Shown here piece by piece: positions 1 through 5,035 of a stretch of 5,485 nt of DNA. The stretch comes from Phycisphaerales bacterium (GTDB lineage Bacteria; Planctomycetota; Phycisphaerae; Tepidisphaerales; Tepidisphaeraceae). Numbering within the stretch: position 1 is the first letter of the stretch; every line of letters begins with the position of its first letter. Where the stretch lies: positions 1-5,485 of the forward strand of contig JAQGHH010000652.1 of the NCBI GenBank assembly GCA_028288945.1, given 5' to 3'. The position numbers and the translations under genes are program-made. The notes beneath the pieces are model-generated. The model had not been told where the DNA came from. It worked only from the letters and a program-made list of their open reading frames with translations, and searched no databases.

Positions 1-160
1 GCGTCTGGAGCGTGCTCGAGACGTTGCTCTTGCGGGCGTCGTTGCTGGCGCTCGTGAACTGCGGGATCACGATCGCCGCGAGGATGCCCAGGATGATCAC
101 CACGATCAGAATTTCGATCAGGGTGAAGCCGCGGGCTCGGGTGCTACGCATATGTCGCAT
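1..160 (-). CDS. Type IV pilin / type II pseudopilin-like protein, N-terminal part (cut by left edge)
   Basis: Fifty-three residues are visible before the gene leaves the window. They start MRHMRSTRARG and continue with a class III (prepilin-type) signal: a short basic leader ending in Gly11, then FTLIE, with the conserved Glu at mature position 5 and a hydrophobic helix to about residue 35. A prepilin peptidase should cut between Gly11 and Phe12 and methylate the Phe. The product would then sit in the inner membrane and join a pilus or secretion pseudopilus. The polar stretch after the helix (TSASNDARKS) is typical of planctomycete prepilin-like proteins. The start at 160 is preferred over the in-frame ATG at 151 because GGAGG (168-172 on the complementary strand) lies 7 bases upstream of it. 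Pilin, pseudopilin and other prepilin-like surface proteins cannot be told apart without the C-terminus. Confidence 0.9.
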   Translation of the reverse strand, partial: MRHMRSTRARGFTLIEILIVVIILGILAAIVIPQFTSASNDARKSNVSSTLQT

Positions 161-250
161 GGGAAGGCCTCCGTTTGATTCGGGTGTTATCCCGCGTCCG
201 CGGCCGCTCCTGCGTGCCGCCCTGTCCGCGGGCCGTTTCACCTGACACCG

Positions 251-281
251 TTCATATCGAATTCATTTCGGAGCGAATCAA
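251..281 (-). promoter_or_regulatory. Weak candidate sigma70-type promoter for the pilin-like gene
   Basis: Read on the minus strand, TTGATT (281-276) and TATGAA (256-251) match four of six bases each of the -35 and -10 consensus. They are separated by 19 bases, which is longer than ideal. It would give a leader of roughly 80 bases before the pilin start. Planctomycete promoter consensus is poorly defined, so this is only a candidate. It overlaps the dyad at 258-290. Confidence 0.22.
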
Positions 282-290
282 ATGAAATCG
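258..290. repeat. Imperfect inverted repeat between divergent genes, possible operator
   Basis: The arms CGAATTCATTT (258-268) and AAATGAAATCG (280-290) are reverse complements at 10 of 11 positions, with an 11-base spacer centred on 274. The arm centres are 22 bases apart, about two helical turns, which suits a dimeric DNA-binding regulator. The dyad lies in the gap between the pilin-like and HDOD-PilZ genes and overlaps the weak pilin promoter candidate. It has no following T-run, so a terminator is unlikely. The regulator role is inferred from symmetry and position only. Confidence 0.45.
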
Positions 291-340
291 CTCGGTGCCG
301 ATGAAAATGTGCAAAATTCTGGTGGGTGTCGGAGGCGGAT

Positions 341-421
341 GTGAAACCCTGCGCAAGGCGTTCCGATAATCAGGCCATCCCTCAACCGGCACGGGCATTC
401 ATCCGACATATGCGGGGATGA
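341..421 (+). CDS. Possible 26-residue leader peptide coupled to the HDOD-PilZ gene
   Basis: A GTG start at 341 is preceded by GGAGG at 331-335 with a 5-base spacing, the best Shine-Dalgarno in this gap. The frame stays open for 26 codons and ends at TGA 419-421. That stop overlaps the ATG of the next gene (418-420) in the classic ATGA arrangement used for translational coupling. The predicted peptide is basic and proline-containing, begins MKPCARRS and ends FIRHMRG, and has no recognised domain. The same GGAGG also precedes an ATG at 339 that is followed at once by TGA, a minimal start-stop frame, so the site could also simply stall or load ribosomes. Existence is inferred from signals alone. 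Confidence 0.35.
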   Translation: MKPCARRSDNQAIPQPARAFIRHMRG

Positions 422-1704
422 ACGAGGAAATGCAGCAGCGCATCTTCGCCAGCGCGTCACTACCCGCTTTGCCGGCGGCGGCGGCGCGGGTGCTGCAGAT
501 CGCCGACGGGGACGAGCCGGGATCAGACGCGCTCGCCCGCCTGGTAGCGGGTGACCCGGTCATTGCCGACGGCGTCCTCCGCGCCATCAATTCCGGCCTC
601 TACGGCATCACCGAAACAATCGGCACGCTTGAACAGGCCATCCCGCTGCTCGGCCTGCGCACGGTGAAGACGCTCGTGCTGGGCCTCTCGCTCGCGACTT
701 CAAGCGACACCGGGCAGACGCGCGGGCCTAACCATCAAACATACTGGCGGCGGAGCATGTACTGCGCGTCCGCGGCGCGGGCCATTGCCCGGCGCGTGCT
801 CCCGACGGGTGTGGAAGACTGCTTCGTCGCCGCCCTCCTTATGGACTTGGGCACGCTCGTGCTCGACCGGGTGTTGGGCGACGCGTACTCAAGCGTGTGC
901 GAGCGGGCGGGGTCGCACGGCGACCTGCTGGCCCTTGAAACGCATGCGTTCGGAATCACCCACGCGGAGGCGGGCGGAATCCTGGCCCGGAAATGGAATC
1001 TGCCGCGGATGCTGGAGGTGCCGATTGCGGCACACCATGGCCCGCAATCCGTCGAGGACAAGGCGCTGCGGGAGGTCACGGAAGTCGTTTCATTGGCCGG
1101 CCGGTGCGCGGACGTGTTCGTCGGCGAGCGCCCCGCCGAGTCGATCGCGGCGCTGCGGAAGGCCTTCCTCGAACGGTATCAGATCAGCGAGGCCGATTCG
1201 GACGCGCTGCTGGCCGGGATCGGCCGTCAGACCGCGCGGCTCGGCCCGGCGTTCGGGGTCCGCATCAACACCCCCACCGATTATGAGACCGTCCGCGAGA
1301 AATGGTCGCAACGGCTTCTTGAACTGTCGCTGGCTCAGGGCCGGGCGGCAGCCGCGTCCGCCAACAAACGCCGCAACGCGCGCATGCGCCGCGACGGAAA
1401 AGTCCTGCTCACCCCCTGCTCGAACGGCGTGCTGGGCGAATCGCTGGTCGTCCGCCTCAAGGACATTTCCACCTGCGGCATCGGGCTGACGCATACCGAC
1501 CGGATCGAGCCCGGCACCCAGTTCATCATTCAAATCCCGCAGCCGGGCGGCGCGGTCAAATCATTGCTGTACACGGTGTCGCGCTGTGACCGCGAGGGCG
1601 AAGGCGTGAGCGTCGGGGCGGAACTGACGGCGGTATTGCGGCCCGAAACTGCGATGGACGCCGCGAAGCCGCCGAACCGAGCCGTGGCCTTAACCGCCCG
1701 CTAA
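418..1704 (+). CDS. HDOD domain - PilZ domain fusion, cyclic-di-GMP-responsive signalling protein
   Basis: This 428-residue cytoplasmic protein has two modules. Residues about 12-285 form an HDOD region: the entry motif LPALPAAAARVLQI, then DPVIADGVLRAINSGLYG, and later an H(182)AEAGGILARKWNLP stretch leading to His206-His207. The place of the catalytic His-Asp pair reads Met142-Asp143, as is common in HDOD proteins, so phosphodiesterase activity is not expected. Residues about 315-408 are a PilZ domain with both cyclic-di-GMP contact motifs: RxxxR (Arg318-Arg322) and DxSxxG (Asp349-Gly354, DISTCG). A polar, alanine-rich linker joins them. HDOD proteins are signalling adaptors and PilZ binds cyclic-di-GMP, so the fusion probably turns that messenger into protein interaction. 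The start is fixed by the ATGA overlap with a leader frame; an in-frame TAA at 367-369 rules out a much longer form, and Met5 (430) is an alternative. No terminator follows. Confidence 0.9.
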   Translation: MNEEMQQRIFASASLPALPAAAARVLQIADGDEPGSDALARLVAGDPVIADGVLRAINSGLYGITETIGTLEQAIPLLGLRTVKTLVLGLSLATSSDTGQTRGPNHQTYWRRSMYCASAARAIARRVLPTGVEDCFVAALLMDLGTLVLDRVLGDAYSSVCERAGSHGDLLALETHAFGITHAEAGGILARKWNLPRMLEVPIAAHHGPQSVEDKALREVTEVVSLAGRCADVFVGERPAESIAALRKAFLERYQISEADSDALLAGIGRQTARLGPAFGVRINTPTDYETVREKWSQRLLELSLAQGRAAAASANKRRNARMRRDGKVLLTPCSNGVLGESLVVRLKDISTCGIGLTHTDRIEPGTQFIIQIPQPGGAVKSLLYTVSRCDREGEGVSVGAELTAVLRPETAMDAAKPPNRAVALTAR

Positions 1705-1883
1705 GGAAGGAATAAGTATTCACTAAGGCAGTAATCGTGGGCGATTCCGGCGGCTTGGGCGATGTCGGCGCGGTTGCATCCGTGCATGGGGTAGGGTACA
1801 CCATTAAGCTGGCGCGTCGGGTTATGTTCCCCCCATTTAAACCGTTGAAGGTTGGAAAACCCGGCGATCGCCGTCCCTAATTC

Positions 1884-1888
1884 GGAGG
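1884..1888 (+). promoter_or_regulatory. Ribosome binding site deciding the TTG start of the OmpH-like gene
   Basis: GGAGG lies 5 bases before a TTG codon at 1894. It selects this start over the upstream in-frame TTG at 1852, which has no Shine-Dalgarno, and it puts a lipoprotein signal peptide exactly at the N-terminus. A perfect 12-base palindrome, CGGCGATCGCCG, sits just upstream at 1862-1873. Confidence 0.7.
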
Positions 1889-1893
1889 CTCCG

Positions 1894-2616
1894 TTGAAGA
1901 CGAGAATTATCACATCCGTGCTGGTGTCCGCCCTGCTCGGGATCGGCGCCGGCTGCAACAAGGATGACGGCTCCGCCGCCTCCGCGGCCAAGGCCGCGCC
2001 CGTCAACCCCGTCGCGACGGTGAACCTTGAAAGCATCGGCAAGACGATGGGGTGGACCGACGAAATCAGCAAGACCGTACGGCTCGACGACGTCCAGATC
2101 GTCGCCGAAATCGACGCAAGAGCGAAGCCGGTCAAGGACGCCTTCGAGGACAAAAAGAAGGAAATTGCCAAAGCGGCGAACATCAGCGCGGAAGCCGTCG
2201 GCGGCGCGAAGAACAAAGAAGACCTCGTCAAGCTCGGGCTGTCCCCAAAGCAGGTCGATGATTTCCTCCAGGCCTTTACGATCTTTCAGCAAGGCATGCA
2301 GCAGCTCAACAACATCCACCAGCAGGTCATCCAGCAGCGGCAGGCGGTCATCGCGGCGGCCTATTACCGCGAGGCATTGCAGCCGGTCATCCGGAGAGTC
2401 GCCACGGCTAACAACCGGACCATCGTCATCGCGCTCCCGAACCCGGCGATTTATTTTTCCGACGCCTCGGTGGATTTGACGGAGAAAGTGGTCGACGACC
2501 TCCAGAAGAACCCGGGGTTCAAGGTCACTGTCCCTGAATTGCAGCATATTCATTGGCAGGACGCCCCCGCGGCGCCCCCCGCCTCGGGCCCCGCAACGCA
2601 GCCCGGAGCAAAATAA
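1894..2616 (+). CDS. Skp/OmpH-like periplasmic chaperone family lipoprotein
   Basis: The product has 240 residues from the TTG start. Residues 1-20 are a lipoprotein signal peptide (MKTRIITSVLV, then a hydrophobic run ending LLGIGAG) with Cys21 as the likely lipidated residue; the lipobox is imperfect, with Gly at -3. After an Ala-rich linker comes VATVNLESIGKTMGW (about 40-54), matching the opening strand of the Skp/OmpH family. A long charged, Gln-rich helical stretch (about 70-165) could form the tentacle-like coiled coil. The closing region, TIVIALPNPAIYFSDASVDL followed by TEKVVDDL (about 176-203), resembles the family's final strand and 'DLT..V...L' helix. The tail is Pro/Ala-rich. Skp chaperones bind unfolded outer-membrane proteins in the periplasm; a membrane-anchored form is inferred here. 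The fold match is by eye and the sequence is divergent. The gene is followed 22 bases later by a strong terminator. Confidence 0.75.
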   Translation: MKTRIITSVLVSALLGIGAGCNKDDGSAASAAKAAPVNPVATVNLESIGKTMGWTDEISKTVRLDDVQIVAEIDARAKPVKDAFEDKKKEIAKAANISAEAVGGAKNKEDLVKLGLSPKQVDDFLQAFTIFQQGMQQLNNIHQQVIQQRQAVIAAAYYREALQPVIRRVATANNRTIVIALPNPAIYFSDASVDLTEKVVDDLQKNPGFKVTVPELQHIHWQDAPAAPPASGPATQPGAK

Positions 2617-2638
2617 AGCGATCTGTTAACATGCGGAG

Positions 2639-2673
2639 AGCGGGGCGTCGCAAACCGACGCCCCGCTTTTTTT
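2639..2673 (+). terminator. Strong intrinsic terminator after the OmpH-like gene
   Basis: A perfect 12-base-pair stem (2639-2650 with 2656-2667) encloses the loop CAAAC and runs directly into a tract of seven T (2667-2673). The stem is almost pure G-C (AGCGGGGCGTCG). The T-tract is present only for rightward transcription, so it ends messages from the OmpH-like gene and is not expected to end the convergent sulfotransferase message efficiently. Confidence 0.93.
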
Positions 2674-2682
2674 GCGCACGGG

Positions 2683-2707
2683 ATTGGGTGCACAAAGACG
2701 ACCCAAT
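2683..2707 (-). repeat. Short inverted repeat downstream of the sulfotransferase gene
   Basis: ATTGGGT (2683-2689) and ACCCAAT (2701-2707) are perfect 7-base arms around an 11-base loop. The repeat lies about 23 bases past the sulfotransferase stop codon. It has no T-tract on the minus strand, so it could be a weak or factor-assisted 3' end, or chance. Confidence 0.25.
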
Positions 2708-2729
2708 GGCTGATGAAAAATCTGAACCG

Positions 2730-4379
2730 CTACGTGCCGTCAGGCACCAGCGCGAGCAGTTCGGGGATGTGCCGTTGGTAATGCTGCCAGCGGTCGACGG
2801 ACGAAGCGTAGAGCGGCCTGCGGACCTGGTCGCGGCTCGAAGTGACGACGGGCCGCTTGTTCTCGTGAAACCGAAGGCAGCGATCGTCCCAAGGAAGGTC
2901 GAGGAACTCCAGCATCCGCCGGGTCTGGCCCTCGGCGTCGGCGACCACGTCCTCATACCGCACGTCGAGCATCGGCAGCGTCAGGACCTGCTTCCAGTGC
3001 TGCATCATCCGCCGGTAGTCTCGGTAAAAGCCGGCAAGTTGGCCCAGGTCGAAGCTGAACGCGTTGCCCGAGGCGAAATACGTGAAATAACAGGAGAGGC
3101 ACGTGTCGCGCGGATCGCGCACGCAGTGAATGACGTGGCACTCGGGAAACAGGATCTCCGCCAATCCCAGGTACAGGAAGTTTGACGGCAACTTATCAGT
3201 GACGTACCGGGCCGTCGAATTGATCGCGGTAATCTGCCGCAAATAGTCGGCGGCGGCAATGTTGGCCTGCTCGAGCGATAACTGGTCAAGGCACATGGGC
3301 ATGAGAGTGCGGGCGGGCCGGGCTGCGGACTCAAGGGACCGCGCGACAAAATTGAGCGCGGACAACTCGCCGGCGCCAAACACTTGGAGATGGCTGGCGA
3401 GGATCTGCTCGACCAGGGACGTGCCCGACCGCGGCATGCCGACGATGAGCACCGGCCGGCCGTTGCCGTGCGTAGCACGGGGCAATGAGCGCAGCCGATC
3501 GCTTGTGAAATAATTGATGTGGGCCGTAATGATTGCGGAGCTTGTGGCAGGATTGAACGGTCGACGGATTAGGCCGTTGCCCTGCCGGGCATGGGCGAAC
3601 GCCTCTTCATACCGCCCGATGCGGTCGTACAACGCGGCCGCGGCGAAATGAAGGTCGGGCAATACCCGCGGCGAACTACGACGGTCCTGTAGCCTGCGCT
3701 CGATCAACGCCGCGGCTTGCGCTTCGTGCCCGACTTTCGGCGCGAGCAATGCGTAGATCGTCATGGCCCGGTCGCTCTGCAAGCCGGAGGCGATCAGCGG
3801 CTCCAGCAGCCGCCATGCGGCGAGCGGCTGCCCGTCGCCCTCCAGAACCTGCGCCCTGGAAATTATTGAATTAGGGTCTTCGGGGGCCAAGGCCATTGCT
3901 TTGGCGCTGTAGTCGAGCGCCGCGGCCATGTCTCCCAAGTACATGGACCACTGCGCCATCGCGTCGTGGGCCAATAGGTGGCGGGGATTGAGCCGGATCG
4001 CTTCTTCAAAGTGCGGCTTGACCGGTCGGGAGTCGCCGGTTTTCCATGCGGCGCTGGCGAGGCGGAAATGGTAATCGGCATTCGCCGGCTGAAGGCGAAC
4101 GGCCTCCTGATATCGGTTGAAGGCTCGAGCGAAATCACCGCTCAGGTAGAGCACGTCGCCACGCGCCGATTCTTCCCGCGCCTGAGCGGCCGGGTCAGGC
4201 GCAGCCGCACCGTCGCGGCGTTCCCCCGACGGACCAGGCGGACCCATCGACACCTGTGGGCTGCGCTCGACCGTCTCCCTCTGCTGCCCCTCCGCCGACA
4301 AAATCCTGGCCTTCCCCTGAGACTCGTTGGAGGGGGCGTCTTCACCCGGAAAAAATCCTGCCCTCGGCTGGCCTGTCAT
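2730..4379 (-). CDS. TPR repeat - sulfotransferase fusion protein
   Basis: From the ATG at 4379 the product has 549 residues. Residues 1-65 are low-complexity, rich in Pro, Gly and charge. Residues about 68-203 form roughly four TPR helix pairs (GDFARAFNRYQEAVRLQP is the clearest). The C-terminal half is a PAPS-dependent sulfotransferase: VLIVGMPRSGTS (310-321) is the 5'-phosphosulfate loop, and RDPRD (421-425) with Ser429 is the 3'-phosphate site. TDKLPSNF (394-401), RYEDVV (474-479) and a closing R-RPLYASSVDRW block (520-531) match bacterial TPR-sulfotransferases. Glu338 in GAGEL lies where tyrosylprotein sulfotransferases carry their catalytic Glu. The acceptor is unknown: a glycan, lipid or protein. 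No signal peptide is visible. The frame is open up to a TTG at 4439 without a Shine-Dalgarno, so a 569-residue form is possible; neither start has a strong ribosome site. Confidence 0.92.
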   Translation of the reverse strand: MTGQPRAGFFPGEDAPSNESQGKARILSAEGQQRETVERSPQVSMGPPGPSGERRDGAAAPDPAAQAREESARGDVLYLSGDFARAFNRYQEAVRLQPANADYHFRLASAAWKTGDSRPVKPHFEEAIRLNPRHLLAHDAMAQWSMYLGDMAAALDYSAKAMALAPEDPNSIISRAQVLEGDGQPLAAWRLLEPLIASGLQSDRAMTIYALLAPKVGHEAQAAALIERRLQDRRSSPRVLPDLHFAAAALYDRIGRYEEAFAHARQGNGLIRRPFNPATSSAIITAHINYFTSDRLRSLPRATHGNGRPVLIVGMPRSGTSLVEQILASHLQVFGAGELSALNFVARSLESAARPARTLMPMCLDQLSLEQANIAAADYLRQITAINSTARYVTDKLPSNFLYLGLAEILFPECHVIHCVRDPRDTCLSCYFTYFASGNAFSFDLGQLAGFYRDYRRMMQHWKQVLTLPMLDVRYEDVVADAEGQTRRMLEFLDLPWDDRCLRFHENKRPVVTSSRDQVRRPLYASSVDRWQHYQRHIPELLALVPDGT

Positions 4380-4402
4380 CTTGCGTCGCCCTGATGCAAC
4401 GG

Positions 4403-4427
4403 CCGTCTCGGATGCGTCCCGAGACGG
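4403..4427 (-). repeat. GC-rich hairpin in the leader of the sulfotransferase gene
   Basis: CCGTCTCGG (4403-4411) and CCGAGACGG (4419-4427) are perfect 9-base arms with a 7-base loop. If translation starts at 4379, this stem lies in the 5' untranslated leader about 23 bases before the ATG, where it could limit ribosome access or stabilise the message. If the TTG at 4439 is used, it is coding. No T-tract follows on the minus strand. Confidence 0.5.
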
Positions 4428-4439
4428 ATTGGCCCCCAA

Positions 4440-5008
4440 TGGTGCAGCTTTAGTACGACTCCGATATGTATTTATTCCAGCCGATTGATAATTTCACTCC
4501 TCGCGACCCTCAAAGTGCGCAGAAATTGGGGGACCGTACAACAATTACTTAGCCCTTCATGCGCGTTCGCACGGTGAAGAGCATCTCCGCTGACGCGACG
4601 AACGCCGCGAAACCCACGGCCCATTCATTCGGCGGCAAGCGGGCCCGTGCGCCAGCCCGCTCCTCTTGATTGGTTTGCGCGCGGTTTAATTTTCCGCCAG
4701 TGAAGTTGCGGGTCGGGTGGAGTCGCTGGCGGGCTTGATGTGGAACACGAGGTCGCCGGCACGCTGCTTTTTGCAGGGCGTGCAAGAGCGAATTGGCCGG
4801 CGGCGTCGGGCTCATCTTCTTCCATGCTACTAGAGCATCGGGGGAAGCGGTTTTGTCTAACCGCACAAGAAGAATTCGGGAAATCCTTGCGAACTGGTGG
4901 GAGACGGCAAAGCATGAATGAGCCCGGGCGCGGCACTCACCGGCGCGATCTCAAAGAGGGGGCAGGCGAAACTAGAGGGTCGGGAGGTCGGGAGTCAATT
5001 TAAGATGG
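4440..5008. other. Gene-poor intergenic stretch of about 570 bases with several small inverted repeats
   Basis: No convincing gene is seen. The open frames here lack Shine-Dalgarno signals, show no known motif, and overlap each other on both strands. An AT-rich patch (about 4465-4495) upstream of the sulfotransferase gene could hold its promoter (minus strand TTATCA at 4491-4486 and TACATA at 4470-4465, spacing only 15). Inverted repeats present are AGCGGGC/GCCCGCT (4638-4644/4655-4661) and GCACGC-TGC/GCA-GCGTGC (4759-4783, two-base bulge, loop TTTTT). A cluster at 4815-4873 and a palindrome at 4975-5035 are listed separately. The stretch may hold regulatory sites or the remains of a decayed gene. 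Confidence 0.6.
4815..4873. other. Possible three-way-junction RNA fold in gene-poor DNA
   Basis: Three nested perfect pairings fall within 59 bases. The outer stem is TCTTCTT (4815-4821) with AAGAAGA (4867-4873). Inner hairpin one is ATGCT/AGCAT (4824-4828/4834-4838) and inner hairpin two is GCGGTT/AACCGC (4847-4852/4859-4864). The junction strands are 2, 8 and 2 bases. The fold is possible on either strand. It does not contain the conserved core of a hammerhead ribozyme, and I recognise no known RNA family. Stems of 5 to 7 pairs can arise by chance. Confidence 0.2.
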
Positions 5009-5035
5009 TCACAACAAATCGACTCCCGACCCCTC
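4975..5035. repeat. REP-like palindrome with a tandemly repeated left arm
   Basis: GGTCGGGAGTC (4986-4996) and GACTCCCGACC (5021-5031) are perfect 11-base arms with a 24-base AT-richer loop. The motif GGTCGGGAG occurs twice in a row on the left (4978-4986 and 4986-4994), so the right arm, extended to the CTC at 5033-5035, can also pair with the outer copy. No T-tract follows on either strand, so it is not a standard terminator. The shape resembles dispersed REP-type extragenic elements. The minus-strand gene ending at 5009 terminates inside the loop, so the right arm codes for its last residues. Confidence 0.55.

Noticed and set aside
1774..1802. Possible promoter TTGCAT-N17-TACACC upstream of the OmpH-like gene
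   Set aside because: The -10 match is poor and nothing else supports it; read-through from the HDOD gene is equally possible.
1862..1873. Perfect palindrome CGGCGATCGCCG
   Set aside because: Short GC palindromes are frequent in such DNA; without genome-wide counts it cannot be called an operator or a special motif.
1705..1893. Gap tested for a cyclic-di-GMP riboswitch, given the PilZ neighbour
   Set aside because: No GEMM-type conserved core or suitable paired stems could be seen.
1556..2231. Long open frames on the minus strand across the end of the HDOD gene, the gap and the OmpH-like gene
   Set aside because: They lie antisense to well-supported genes, have no Shine-Dalgarno or known motif, and are expected in GC-rich DNA. 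The part in the gap (1705-1850) reads like a protein tail but has no credible start.
2553..3185. Rightward 210-codon frame across the terminator and the sulfotransferase 3' end
   Set aside because: It runs through a perfect intrinsic terminator and is antisense to conserved sulfotransferase motifs; no domain is visible.
4549..4936. Overlapping minus-strand frames, plus a 38-codon fragment containing CTPCKKQRAGDLVFHIKP, in the gene-poor stretch
   Set aside because: Several frames compete, with no Shine-Dalgarno, no motif beyond a single CxxC in the fragment, and Pro/Arg/Ser-rich content typical of spurious translation. A decayed gene is possible but not supportable.
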